NCBI GenBank assembly: GCA_963422465.1
Contig: OY730172.1
Span: 1-64,000 of the forward strand
From: Lichina pygmaea
Lineage: Eukaryota > Ascomycota > Lichinomycetes > Lichinales > Lichinaceae
DNA length: 64,000 bases
Direction: 5' to 3'
Shown here piece by piece: positions 11,501-21,863 of the stretch (positions are counted from its first letter, which is position 1; every line of letters starts with the position of its first letter). The notes beneath the pieces are model-generated. The model was not told the DNA's origin. It ran no database searches and saw only the letters and a list, made by a program, of their open reading frames with translations. The translations under genes and the position numbers were made by a program.

Positions 11501-14500
11501 GGACAGCGTTAATAAGTGATTGGAATGTCACCGGTGTATTCGTAAGGCTGAATGGCATCACAGTATACTTGTAGTGCCTGTACCTTGTACGAAAGGCTGT
11601 CTTCCATTCTTCACCGTCTTTCATCCTAACCAGGTTGAAAGCGCCTTGAATGTCGAACTTGGTAAACTATTTGGCTTCTTGGATCCGGTCTTGGATTTCT
11701 GATATTAACAGTAGTGGGTAGTGATTCTTAATCGTGATCACATTAAGCCACCGATAATCAACACACAGTTGAAGTTTGCTGTCTTTCTTTGGCACAAACA
11801 ATATCGGGTATCCAGCCGGTGATGTTGAAGGTCTTATGAACCCTTTCGCTAGGTTCTTGTCCAGGTAGTCTCTCAGGGCCTCAAGCTCTTTTGCTGACAG
11901 AGTGTAGATAGGGCTGTGTGTGGGTTTTTTTCTGTCTTCCAGTGGAATCTTGTGGTCCCACTCCTGATGTTCTGGTAGTGTCGCGATCACTGTTTCTTCA
12001 AACATCTCCTGGTATTCTTTATACTCACTTGGCAACTGCGGTGCCTGAGTCTCACCCACAGCGTCTTGCGTGGTGCAAAGTTGTTGTGTTCGGGGTTTCA
12101 TCCAGGCCACACAGGCCTCCCTGCGCTGGTGGTATTTCTTCCACTGTGTCAGTGAGATTTCTTTAATCATCACCCCTGGTTCTGACATGACCAGTGTCTC
12201 ATCCGGAAAGACTAGTTGCCTTCTTTTCCAGTCAATCCTTGGGTTTTGTTTTTCCAACCACGGAAGTCCCAATATAACTTCGTGTGGTATCCAGACCAAG
12301 TCGAATTCTTCTGTTCCGATCATCGTGCCATGGACACTCAGTCTCAGGCTCTTGGTCTCCTTTGTCACTCGTCCCTTGTCTTTGGAGAGTGGTGTTCCGT
12401 CCACTACCGTCAACTGGTAGGGGTCTCTCTTGCCTTGGACTGGAACCTTGTTTCTTCTGGCAAAGCTTTCCGACATGAAGTTGCCAGTTGCACCAGAGTC
12501 AATCATGGCCTTAGCCAACCACCCATTGACTCTGATCTTGATGCGAAAGTGCGGGCTGCAGGCTGTTGCGTCAAGACTCGGCTTGACTCCTTCCTCCTGG
12601 GGTGTTGTCTTGCCTGCTCTTCCGACCCCGGTTTTGAAGAGCACTGCTAGTTTTTTGAGCTGCCTAGGCTCTGGGCCTGACGCTCTACCACGTGTCATTT
12701 GCATTGTGTGGTGGTGCATTGTTCCCTCAGGTCTTGGTTGCAATCATCAGCAATATCTCTGACCTGTGTGATGCTGAGGGTATCGTCGACCCATCGTGAC
12801 ACTTGCGTCTCCCCTATTTCTGATAGGGTTGTGTCCTGTTGTTGAAGGACAGGTTTGTCAGGGACTGGTGGTGGCTGGGTTTCCTTGTCGTCAACCTGTT
12901 CCTCCATGTAGCCGGTTGTGTCAAACTCGGAGATCAAGTCTTCCTCCCAGTGGATCTTGTTGACCCTCCTTCAGACCTTGTCAAGGTGGTCCAAGGTTTC
13001 TTGGAGTATGTTCTCAAGTTTTTTGGCGTGTTGTCAGAGGTCGTCCTCCTCTCTGAGGAGTGCCACCTCAGGGTGATTGTGGGGCAGTGTGCCTTGGGGG
13101 GCCCTCTGGGGCTCCTCCATCTCCCTGCCTTTCCAGGCACTTGTGGTGTTCAACTGCTTCCCTTTGCCCTCCTTGTTCTTCTTCTTGCTCCTGCAGTTTA
13201 CCGCGAGGTGGCCCACTTTCTGACAGTTGTAACACTTTTGTGTCTCCTTCTTTCGTGGTTCCGCCGCATCGATTTCCATGGGTACCAAGCCGTAGTTATC
13301 TTTGGCAGGTGTTGGCTTTTTCTTTGCCCATAGTTTTGTCTGCTTGCCTCACTTCTCAAGCTCTCTCTCAAACTGTCGGTCGTCAATGCGAGCCGCAGTC
13401 TCAATCATTTCGTAGAGCTCGGTTGGTCGGTCTCCTCGCACGATGTCATCCTTGACTTGTTCCTTGAGGCCTTGGTAGAATAGTGCTGTTAGTGCACTGT
13501 CTCCCCACTGGGTCCTCACTGCTAGTTGTTGGAACTTCACCGCAAATTCTGATGCTGATCCAGTTTGCCGCAGTGCTTGGAGCTTTCGTTCCGCATCCCT
13601 TTCCTCATCAAGGATCCCAAACATCTTTCTCATGGCTGTCTTAAAGGTTTTCAAGCTTCCCATGACCTGTCGGGTATTGTCTTCTTGCTCCGTGGGGTCT
13701 GCCTGATTGTCTAGGTAATCCCTTAAGTAGATGTTGAACCAAGCGAAGACTGGTCCTTCCAGGTAGGAGGCTGCAAATAGCACCTTCTCCTGGTCTGTTG
13801 GGAACTGGGCTGTGTTGAACCTATAGTAGAGCTCCAGTTGTGAGAAGAACAACTCCAGTCCTCCCCTGGATCCATCGTACCTCTTCGGGGCACCTACCTT
13901 CAAGGGCTTCAGGGGTAGGTTAACAATAGGTGCCGCCTGGACAGCCTGGGCCTGAGCTGACTGAACAGCCTGGGCTTGGGCTGCCTGAGAAGGGGTAGGG
14001 CTGCGTGGATCCACCATTGTATTGAGTCAGTGTCCTGTACGTTAGAGGCTGAAACTGTTAAAGGCCGGGCCAGGTTCACACAGAAACCAGTACAGTCTGT
14101 TGCTTTGTGGGCGGATTCTTAGACAGGGACTCAGTAGAGGAATAGACAGGTGGGGTAACTCTCCTGTGCTATTGTCTCTGTACGATGGGTTTGTATTGCT
14201 TGTATGTGTTCAGCCTGGAGAGCTAATCCCTCCGGGCTCTTTGGGGGTCTTTATACAGATGCCCCAAGGGGGGGGGGTCTCCTCGAGGGGTATCATCCTT
14301 TTGCGTGGACAAGCTCCTCGCTTAGCTCCTGCTCATCCACCGGACGAGCTCCTCGCTTAGCTCCTGCTCGTCCACCGGACAAGCTCCTCGCTTAGCTCTT
14401 GCTCGTCCACCGGATCAGTCGGATGTTGTTCCGCATGACTAACACCTCTCCCTCGCTTACCTGGGCTGTTCCGGCCTAGGCCTTAACATCTATCTTCTAT

Positions 14501-17500
14501 CCAAACCTCCTCTCTGAAAGACTTTCTTGACAGTACCTTTTCTACTATTTCTTCCTATGCCTCTTCACTGAGGAAACCTTTAAAGAAATGCTCAACTATC
14601 TCTCCTAATTGGAAGTTCACTTGGTTAAGTCAAATAACTACTAACCAGGCTAGTTCAAAGAAAGAACTACAAATACTCTTTACTAAAGAGTGGGAAAACC
14701 AATGGGAGGAGAAGAAAAGAAAAGGCTATGCTGGATGGCAGGTGTTTTGCCAAAAACCTCACTACAACAACCTAAAGCTCTACAAAGAGCTACAGAAAGC
14801 TGAGGCAAGTCTACTACTGCAAACCAGAACTGGGAGAATTGGTCTAGCAAGTTTTCTTTTCAGAGCTGGAGTCCCTGACTTTCCTACCCCCCTATGCATG
14901 TGTGGTCAAGCAGAAGAGACAGTAAAGCATATCACCTCTTCATGCTCTCTCTACTCAAGTCAAAGACAACATGCTCTCTTTAACCCCCAAGATTTTGTGA
15001 CGAGGCAATGGCAGAGCAGAACTCAAGCCTAACTGATTCAGTAACTTTGACCTGACTTGGCTTGAGACTTGAGACTTGGATTGATGTACAAGGCGAAAGA
15101 CAAGGAAGGAAGAAAAAGAGAAAAGAAGAGAAGAAGCTGGGGGAGCAGGAGAAGTTCTTATAGGCAGGGGATCAGGCAACGGCGGAGCAAACAGGCAACA
15201 GTGCAGATGGAACTTTCCAGCAAGGTGCGTGACTTGTGCCAGATATGCAACTGGGCCAGAACCGTGACATTACCCCCCTCCTTCACATCGCGAACTCCTG
15301 TGAGCCTCAGGCCGCTCGTGGGCGTAGTTCCGTGGCTGTGGTTTCCTTGGGTATTTCTCATGGAAGTTGTAGATGGCGTCTTTGGTGTTGTCAAGATGCT
15401 CAATAGGCTCTTCAGTGGCATCTTCAATTGGCCATCCAGACTATTTGACCAGGTACTTGAACTTCTGTCAAGACGTTGCTGGCTTGGAGTCAAGGATTTC
15501 TTCAACCTGGAACTCTTCATCTGTGTCTTGACCAATGACAGGGCCAGGGTGTTCATTTGATTGGCCAGGGATAGGATTAGCAGGTGTCAGACGTAGAAGG
15601 GAAACGTGAAAGACAGGGTGGATCTTGAGAGTGTGTGGAAGCTCCAGATGGCAGGCACGGCTTCCGACTGTCTTCAACACCTTGAATAGTCCAATCCACT
15701 TGTCGTCAAGCTTTTTGCATGGGCGGCGTGTCCTGATGTTCTTGGTATTCAGCCAAACAAGATCTCCAGTTTGATAGGACGGTGACGGGACTCGATGCAA
15801 ATTGGCGGTGTGAGCTTGAGCTTCCTGGGATAGTCGGAGTTCTGCTTGCAACTGTTCCAGAATCTGCGTCATTTCTCCAGAGATTTCCATAGCATCTTGG
15901 TTGCAGGCTTCACTCGTGGGTGTGATGCTGAGCTGTGGATGGAACCCTTTGTTGGCAAAGAACAGTGACATGCCAGAGGAATCAGACTGGGAGTTGTTCT
16001 GCGTGAACTCTGCCAGAGGAAGCTATTGGACCCAGTCATCTTGGAGATAGTTGACATAGGATCTCAGGTAGCGTTCAAGCTCCTGATTCTCTTGTTCTGT
16101 CTGACCATCTGTCTCTGGGTGGTGTCCTGAGGATAGTCGTAGCATGACATCAAGATGGGCACAGAGTGCTTTCCAGAATAAGCTGACAAACTGACCTCCT
16201 CTGTCTGAGACAATGCTCCTGGGTAAGCCATGGGTACAGACAACAAACTGGATGAACATCCAGACAAGATGCGAGGTTGTCATCTCAGCACATGGCACAA
16301 AGTGGTGTTCTTTGGTGAGACGGTCAGTGATGACCCAGATGTGCTTGGCACCAGGGAAGCAGGTATCTCTTGACTTGGGCAAGTCAGTAATGAAATCCAT
16401 AGCCAGATCCTGCCAACGTTGCTGAGGCACGGGAAGAGACAGCAGCTCTCCTTGGCGATCACGGGCAGGCTTTGCTCGAGAGCAGACATGACAATTCCTG
16501 ATGTACTGCCATATGATGTTCACCATCTTTGGCCAATAGTACCAACAAGACAGAAGATTGTGGGTCTTGGCAATCCCAGTGTGGCCAGCCATTGCTTGGT
16601 CATGGGCTTCTTGGAACAGGCGTAGGCGTAGCTCATCGTTCTCAGGGATCCAGAGTCGGTTCTTGTAGAAGAGATGGTCATTTTCCAAGCTGTAGTCTGA
16701 GAGAGACACTTCTCGACTGTGCCTGACACCATCCCTTAGTATCTGTGACACTGTTGCCACTGGATCACCTTCAGCAAGGTTGTTATAGGCAGCTTGGATG
16801 ATGTCTGAAAGAGGTGTAGCATCAGGTTCAGTGTCAACTGGTGCAGCTTCTGAACATCTCAGGATCCAGATGGGCTTGACTTGAACCTCTGAATGTGCAA
16901 GATTCTTGGGCTTGAGGACAACTTGCTCCCTGAAGTCTTGACGGGGATCACTGTCTGACGGGAGGTCTTGGGAACATCGAGTGAGGGCGTCGGCCTTGCA
17001 CTGACTGCCTGGACAGTAGCTGATCTTGAAATTGAAGCGTGACAAGAACTCGCTCCAACAGGCTTGACGGTGGGAAAGGTGCTTTGATGACATGAAGTAC
17101 TCCAAGTTCTTGTGATCAGAGATCACTTTGACAGGTTCTGGAGATCCTTCAAGCTCTGCTCGCCATTCTTCAAAGGCATGGACAATTGCCAGCAACTCTT
17201 TGTCGTAGATCTTGTAGTTGCATTCTGCTGGCAGGTGGCGGCGTGACAAGAAGGCAACAGAGCGTAGAACTGCTTCATGATCTGGCTGTGACAGGACAGC
17301 ACCAGAGACGTAGTCAGAAGCGTCAGTCTCAACAACACACTCCTTCTCCGGATCAAAGTGCTGCAGGATGGGTGCAGTGCTGAACACCTTCTTGATGCTT
17401 TCGAACGAGTGCTGCTCTGGGGTTTCCCACTTGAAGGTAACATTCTTCTTGGTCAGAGCTGTGAGCGGGGATGCAAGCTTGGCAAAGTCTTTGATGAACC

Positions 17501-20236
17501 GGTGGTAGAAGTTTGCAAAGGCAATGAAGCTCTGCACTTCCTTGAGACTGGCAGGAGGATTCCACTCCTTGATGGCATCAGTCTTGGCTGGGTCCATGCT
17601 CACAGATCCGGGTTGGCCATCTTCAGTGGCAGACTGAATGATGAGGCCAAGGTACTTGACTTGATGCACTTCAAAGTCACACTTGGAGATGTCAACTTGC
17701 AGGCTTGCGTCTTGTAGTCGACTGAGAACAAGCTTGACGTGCTTCCAGTGTTCCTTGAGTGTCTGACTGTAGACAAGGATGTCATCCACATAGGCAGTGC
17801 CAAAGACGTCAAGGATGTCAGGTCCCAAAACATCATTGATGTAGTTCTGGAACGTGCTTGGAGCATTGGCAAGACCAAAGGGCATGACAAGGTATTCGTA
17901 GAGGCCTGAGCGTGTGCGGAACGCAGTCTTCCATTCTTCACCTTCCTTCATCCGGATACAGTTGAAGGCACCAACAATGTCAAGCTTGGTGTACCACACA
18001 GCTTTGCAAAGCTGGTCCAACATCTCCCGGATCAGTGGTAGAGGGTAACAGTTCTTGATGGTGATAGTGTTGAGTGCTCTGTAGTCTACACAGAAACACA
18101 ATCCACCTCCTGGCTTCTTGACAAAGAGGACTGGTGCAGCAGCAGGTGATGAAGATGCTTGAATGAAGCCCTTGTTCAGGTTCTCTGTCAGGTACTTCTT
18201 GAGAACTTCAAGTTCTTCTCTGCTCATGCCGTACAGAGGTCCAGAGGGTGCCTGGGTTCCTGGTTCCATCTTGATCTCGTGGTCAACTCCTGGGTGTAGA
18301 GGAGGAAGCTTGTCAGCGTCATCCTTGCTGAAGACGTCCAGGAACTTGTGGTACTGAGCAGGGAGAAGTGTGGCAGGATCCACACGCTTCTTTGGCTTCA
18401 ACGCCTGCTCAATGTCTCTCAGAGAAACACTGAACACCTGGTGATCTGGCTTGGCAGCAAGGAGAGAAAATGCGGCAGCATTGATGGGGATTGGCGTGGC
18501 AGAAAGGGGCTTGGGATCCTGAGGCTTTCCAGCAGACATCTTGGCTTCAAGATCCAAAGAGATTGGATAGCTATTGTTTGACTTGAGGCATGCAGATCGG
18601 CAGTGATCTGACTTGAACATGATTAAGGTGTTTGTCCAATCAATGTGTGGCCCGTGCTTCTGGAGCCATGGCATCCCCAGAATCACATCATAGTGAAGAC
18701 CAGGAGACACAAAGAGAGAGGCTTCCTCCTGGTGCACGCCATGTGCCGTGGTCATGATTGTCTTGGCGAGATGTGTGGTTTGTGACGTCTTGCCATCAAA
18801 CGATCGCAATGTGCGTGGGTAGGGGAGAGGTTCTTGGTGAAGAGATTGCGTAAAGGAAGCACCAATGCAGCCAAATGCTGAACAGCCAGAGTCAATAAGA
18901 GCATTGCACTTGAATTTCCTATCTAGGATACAAGGAAGAAACAAGCACTTGCTGTCCAATCGCTGGTCTGGAGACAGATAGCCAACATGGAGATCCTTTT
19001 CATGTCCTTGGGCGCGACGATGACCAAGGACTACTTGTTTTCCGACTCTGGAGTAGTCTCAACAGTGGCAGACTTGGTGGTGGTCGTGGTGGTGGCAACA
19101 ACAGGCATGCTTTTCACTGGACAGAAGGTTGAGACGTGACCCTGGTTCCCACAGTAGAAGCAGAGGCCTTTGCTTCAGCGATGTTCTTGCTCTTCTGGCG
19201 TCAGCTTAGAGCGGCTGAGATCCATGGTAGGACTTGGTGGCTGTGGCGTGAAGGCTGGCTTGATGAACCCTGGACGCAGAACTGAAGCTCCTGACTGTGG
19301 AACTGAGGCTTGGGTGGGAGGTGCTTGACGTGGACGGTGAGAGTTGGCAGAAGTGGCACGCAACTGGTTGTCCTGCAGCTGGCATTCCTCAACAAGCTTC
19401 TGATAGCTGATGTCCTTGAGGTTGATGCTGACAAGCTGCTTGGCAAGCTCTTCAGAGACAGCGCATCGAAGATGGCACTTCAAGGTCTTGTCGTTGAAGC
19501 CTGTGCGTGGAGCATACCGATTGAACTCTGTGAAGAACTCGGCAAAGGAACAGTTGGCCTGACGTAAGGTGATGAGCTTCCTCTGAGCTAGGAACTCTGG
19601 GTCTGGGTTGGAGAAGGCGTTCCGGAGATCTTGGACGATGTCGTGCCAGTCAATGTACTGGCCAGCCGTGATCTTAGCTGAGATGTAGGACTGCGCAGTG
19701 CCAGTCGTGCGTGAAAAGACGTACGCAATCCGCGATGTTTCCGTGGGGTACCGGTCAGTGTTGAGCGTCATCTTGAGTGACAGTGACGTGAACATGGCTT
19801 GGTGAAGTGTGTTATGGTTGGGTAGGTCTTTCGTAGTGTGACGAGGCAATGGCAGAGCAGAACTCAAGCCTAACTGATTCAGTAACTTTGACCTGACTTG
19901 GCTTGAGACTTGAGACTTGGATTGATGTACAAGGCGAAAGACAAGGAAGGAAGAAAAAGAGAAAAGAAGAGAAGAAGCTGGGGGAGCAGGAGAAGTTCTT
20001 ATAGGCAGGGGATCAGGCAACGGCGGAGCAAACAGGCAACAGTGCAGATGGAACTTCCCGGCAAGGTGTGTGACTTGTGCCAGATATGCAACTGGGCCAG
20101 AACCGTGACAGATTTCACTACTATTATTTCAAACCCAGAGCTTCTACAGAAGTTTCTGTACTGGTTTATGTCTTTGAAAAGACTAAACCAATTTAATCTG
20201 GCTTTCAAACTTCACTATTCACACTCCAACATCTAG
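5539..20236 (+). CDS. LINE ORF2, endonuclease and reverse transcriptase (split by two insertions)
   Basis: Coding segments are 5539-8158, 14494-14995 and 20116-20236, together 3243 nt, 1080 residues, one open frame ending at TAG. Residues about 1-235 are an APE-type endonuclease (QYNVQKS start, [23 protein letters not shown]). RT follows: DISGAYD (motif A), SQGSPLSP (motif B), and GFADD at about 677-681 (motif C catalytic aspartates). The C-terminus, encoded beyond D, has a Cys/His cluster ([17 protein letters not shown]) usual in this clade. No RNase H is evident. As it stands on the chromosome the frame is cut at 8158, so no full protein is made. Confidence 0.9.
8159..8661 (-). repeat. Element D 3' LTR, 503 bp
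   Basis: It differs from the partner LTR (14056-14488) by single-base transitions and by carrying five rather than three copies of a 35-bp tandem unit (about 8405-8583, unit core GACAAGCTCCTCGCTTAGCT). It also contains a run of ten G at about 8371-8380. A sequencing slip in the G run is possible. Confidence 0.93.
8723..9295 (+). pseudogene. Antisense Cys-rich coiled-coil ORF of element D
   Basis: Plus-strand frame opposite to the element's sense. ATG at 8723, 61 bp inside the 3' LTR, is followed by AAC and then TAA (probably a former CAA), after which 187 codons are open to 9295. It has [11 protein letters not shown] and [11 protein letters not shown], giving C-x2-C-x6-C ... C-x2-C-x4-C, near the Zn2Cys6 spacing. 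A strongly heptad-like helix ([18 protein letters not shown] onward) and a Leu/Ser-rich tail follow. Its end overlaps the last 83 bp of pol (stop at 9213) tail to tail. The same type of ORF sits at the same place in Gypsy-1. Function is not known; a DNA-binding regulator is a guess from spacing. Confidence 0.6.
9213..12743 (-). pseudogene. Element D pol (PR-RT-RH-INT-chromodomain)
   Basis: Minus-strand polyprotein. Protease is seen at [12 protein letters not shown] at [17 protein letters not shown] and AYIDDVLVY; RNase H at [10 protein letters not shown]; the integrase zinc finger ends at CEQCVKNK; the integrase core has [20 protein letters not shown] and [10 protein letters not shown]; and the chromodomain is at about 9320-9425 ([26 protein letters not shown]). 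Nonsense codons fall after IQEAK, VAY, KKLN, TENA, GRNP and EVKTE. Several are TGA where Arg (CGA) is expected. The pol frame is shifted relative to gag, as is usual for Ty3/Gypsy. Confidence 0.9.
12695..14017 (-). pseudogene. Element D gag
   Basis: It starts at ATG 14017 just inside the 5' LTR. An Ala/Gln-rich leader precedes a capsid region (residues about 40-222: [31 protein letters not shown]). A TGA follows ELEK at 13349; the frame then continues to a zinc knuckle [14 protein letters not shown] at about 13180-13225 and on to 12695. Apart from the nonsense codon(s) the reading frame is preserved. Gag would package element RNA in a virus-like particle. Confidence 0.87.
14056..14488 (-). 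repeat. Element D 5' LTR, 433 bp
   Basis: Partner of 8159-8661. It has three copies of the 35-bp tandem unit at about 14307-14413 against five in the other LTR; the length difference is exactly 70 bp. All single-base differences I checked between the two are transitions. Confidence 0.93.
14996..15269 (-). repeat. Element E 3' LTR, 274 bp
   Basis: It runs TGTGACGAGG to ACCGTGACA on the plus strand. It is preceded on the minus strand by a polypurine tract GAAGGAGGGGGG, which is also the last codons of pol: the pol TAA stop (15270-15272) directly abuts the LTR. Confidence 0.93.
15270..18989 (-). pseudogene. Element E pol (PR-RT-RH-INT-chromodomain)
   Basis: Largely intact. The 16023-18959 stretch is one 978-codon frame with protease [13 protein letters not shown] motifs [11 protein letters not shown] and YVDDILVY, RNase [12 protein letters not shown], integrase zinc-binding [10 protein letters not shown] ... 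CHVCSRAK, and the core with [18 protein letters not shown] and HPETDGQTE. Downstream, a nonsense codon after DDWVQ and a TGA in the chromodomain ([15 protein letters not shown] then YLVKWSGWP) break the C-terminal third. Nothing is missing except by point mutation. The frame ends at TAA against the LTR. Confidence 0.9.
19041..19795 (-). pseudogene. Element E gag, apparently shortened at the N-terminus
   Basis: The first ATG inside the 5' LTR is at 19795 ([19 protein letters not shown]), only about 40 bp from the LTR. The frame begins well into a typical Ty3/Gypsy capsid, where the part before NTDRYPTE is normally longer, so a deletion of leader and gag N-terminus is likely. TGA at about 19175 after EQEHR interrupts it; the zinc knuckle [14 protein letters not shown] follows. 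The frame stays open upstream through the LTR, but that is LTR sequence. Confidence 0.75.
19837..20110 (-). repeat. Element E 5' LTR, 274 bp
   Basis: Identical to 14996-15269 except for three C/T or A/G differences near its right end (TTCCCGGC against TTTCCAGC, GTGTGTG against GTGCGTG). At about 1% divergence this is the youngest datable insertion in the window. Confidence 0.93.
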
Positions 20237-20410
20237 AAGCTTTTCCTACCAGACACTACAAGATTTTCTTTTGCTACACTTTCTAGTCACCTCCCTGTCT
20301 TCAGTTTTTATTCCTTTAAAGGTTTTCTGAAGAAGTTCACTATTAGCTGGAAGATCTGCATGGCTGTAAAGCTACAAACAGTGTAAGAATCAAATCAAAA
20401 TCAAAAAAAA
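20237..20410 (+). other. LINE 3' UTR and A-rich tail
   Basis: 174 bp from the ORF2 stop to the right target duplication. It ends in AATCAAATCAAAATC and a run of eight A. No polyadenylation hexamer of the AATAAA type is present. The oligo-A/AATCAAA tail marks the priming end of target-primed reverse transcription. Confidence 0.85.
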
Positions 20411-20425
20411 TCCTGTTATGTTTTC
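20411..20425 (+). repeat. LINE target-site duplication, right copy
   Basis: Exact repeat of 3496-3510. Element A's RT gene resumes at 20426. Confidence 0.95.
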
Positions 20426-21251
20426 GAGTAGACAAGAATATTGTTCAGGTAGGTGATAGCTGTTTGGTCCAGGTGTGCTCTGATAATGTTGTTGATTAAT
20501 GCTTGACATGTTGCTGGTGTGTTCGTGAGTCTGAATAGCATAACCAGATACTTGTAGTGTCTGTATCAGGTTCTGAAAGCTGTCTTCCATTCTTCTCTCT
20601 TTTTCATGTGTATCAGGTTGTATACTCCTTTGAAGTCCAGCTTGGTGAAGATTGTAGCTTGGCTGATCCTGTCTCGCAATTTGTTTGCATTTGGCAACAG
20701 ATATCAGTTTTTGATAGTAATGTTGTTGAGTTTCCTGTAATCTACACAAAGTCGAAGACTTCTGTCTTTCTTTAGTGCAAATAGTATCAGGTATCCTGCT
20801 GGTGACTGAGATTCTTGAATGAAACTCTTTTTCAGGTTTTCCTCCAGGTACTCGCAAAGTACTTAGAGCTCTTTCTCTGATAACTGGTAAATTAGTCCAA
20901 ATCCTGGCTCTGTCCCTGGTTGTAACTTGATCTCATGATCTCAAGATTGCTGCTTAGGCAACACTGCTGTTGTTGTCTCTTCCTGAAAAAGGTTATCATA
21001 CCCAGATCAGTACTCTTCAGAGATCTCCAGAGAGTTAACAACTTCCTCTCTCTTCATCTCTGACTGTTTGGCTACCTAGTTCTGGGGTATGCCTGTCAAG
21101 GTGGACCTCTTCTCTTGAGAGTTGTCCTTTCTGTTAGTGAGGTTCCACTGAAGACTTCTTCCCTCATCTGTCCACACCTTCTGCAGCTGGTAACAGGTCT
21201 GAGCTGTGTTGTTAGTGCAGTTCCTAAACATAAGTACTTCTGTCCTCCAGT
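20426..21251 (-). pseudogene. Element A pol, segment 2 (RT to protease)
   Basis: Continuation of 1695-3510. Read leftward from 21251 it carries the protease-RT linker and RT up to the catalytic loop. On the minus strand that loop reads YLNNILVY instead of YLDD, so catalysis is lost as well as the frame being broken. TGA codons sit at the same RT positions as in copies 2 and 3. The segment ends with CCAGT, the target duplication of copy 2. Confidence 0.85.
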
Positions 21252-21845
21252 TGTTACGACCCAGGAGGAACACAGTCTTTATATACTCACAGAAAGCAGC
21301 AGACAGGATACTGGACAGAAGTACCAGACAGCGTGACACGGGAACCAGTCACGTGACCGGCGAGACAAACCAGGGGGTGCTCGCCGCAGTATGCATATGC
21401 ACGAACAAGTGAGCAAAGTGAGCAGAGCTCACCCAGCTCGCCGCAGCGTGTATGAAAAGTGAGCAAAGTGAGCAGAGCTCACCCAGCTTGCCGCAGTGTG
21501 CATGAAAAGTGAGCAAAGTGAGCAGAGCTCACCCAGCTCACTGCAGCGTGCATGAAAAGTGAGCAAAGTGAGCAGAGCTCACTCTGCTCACAAACTGGGC
21601 ACTATATAGTCTGGTGATAGTTCCCCTATGGAATGATCGTCTTCAACTCATGTTGTGATCCAGACAACTAGATCTACTTCAATACAATCCTTTTGTACGA
21701 AGCTGTTGATCAGGTGTCACCACCACCATGTTCCACCAAACCCCTTCGCACTCCTTGACACTCCTCTCCTGCGAGAACCAACCTGCCTTCCACCTCTTGC
21801 CCTAATCCTATACTTGGATAGGACAGTACGGTACAGACCGCAACA
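21252..21845 (+). repeat. Gypsy-1 copy 2, 5' LTR, 594 bp (young U3 type)
   Basis: TGTTACGACC to CCGCAACA. U3 contains four 50-bp tandem units from about 21400 to 21590. Each unit carries GTGAGC twice and its reverse complement GCTCAC twice. TATATAG at about 21603-21609 is a likely TATA box. Confidence 0.95.
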
Positions 21846-21863
21846 CTTTGAAGACCCTCAAGG

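Larger units (their letters stand above)
8159..14488 (-). mobile_element. Chromovirus element D (Ty3/Gypsy), with TSD TCTAT
   Basis: A complete LTR retrotransposon inserted in LINE ORF2, flanked by TCTAT at 8154-8158 and 14489-14493. Both LTRs run TGTTAA...TTAACA. A polypurine tract (GGAGGGAGGGGATAG on the minus strand) lies next to the 3' LTR at 8662. On the minus strand it encodes gag, protease, RT, RNase H, integrase and a chromodomain. On the plus strand it encodes a Cys-rich antisense ORF. Nonsense codons make it inactive. Confidence 0.94.
14996..20110 (-). mobile_element. Chromovirus element E (Ty3/Gypsy), with TSD GATTT
   Basis: It is inserted in LINE ORF2 sequence and flanked by GATTT at 14991-14995 and 20111-20115. 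The two 274-bp LTRs differ at only three positions that I can see, all transitions. The 5' untranslated leader is very short. Gag, protease, RT, RNase H, integrase and chromodomain lie on the minus strand. Pol is open for 978 codons (16023-18959), the longest intact frame among the LTR elements here, so this is a recent insertion. Confidence 0.94.
3511..20410 (+). mobile_element. Full-length LINE (Tad1/I-like), interrupted twice
   Basis: A non-LTR retrotransposon of about 5.4 kb after removing D (8159-14493 with its TSD copy) and E (14996-20115). It has a 5' UTR of about 630 bp, ORF1 with zinc knuckles, ORF2 with endonuclease and reverse transcriptase, a short 3' UTR, and an A-rich tail built from AATCAAA-like units ending in eight A (about 20387-20410). 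No nonsense codon or frameshift was found in either ORF, so the copy was coding-competent when D and E inserted. Confidence 0.93.

Noticed and set aside
19175-20020. Gag of element E extended upstream to 20020
   Set aside because: The upstream part is the 5' LTR and untranslated leader that happens to be open; translation should start at the ATG at 19795.
21400-21600. CRISPR-like regularly spaced repeats in Gypsy-1 LTRs
   Set aside because: The units are contiguous 50-bp tandem repeats within U3 of a eukaryotic LTR, with no unique spacers and no cas genes.
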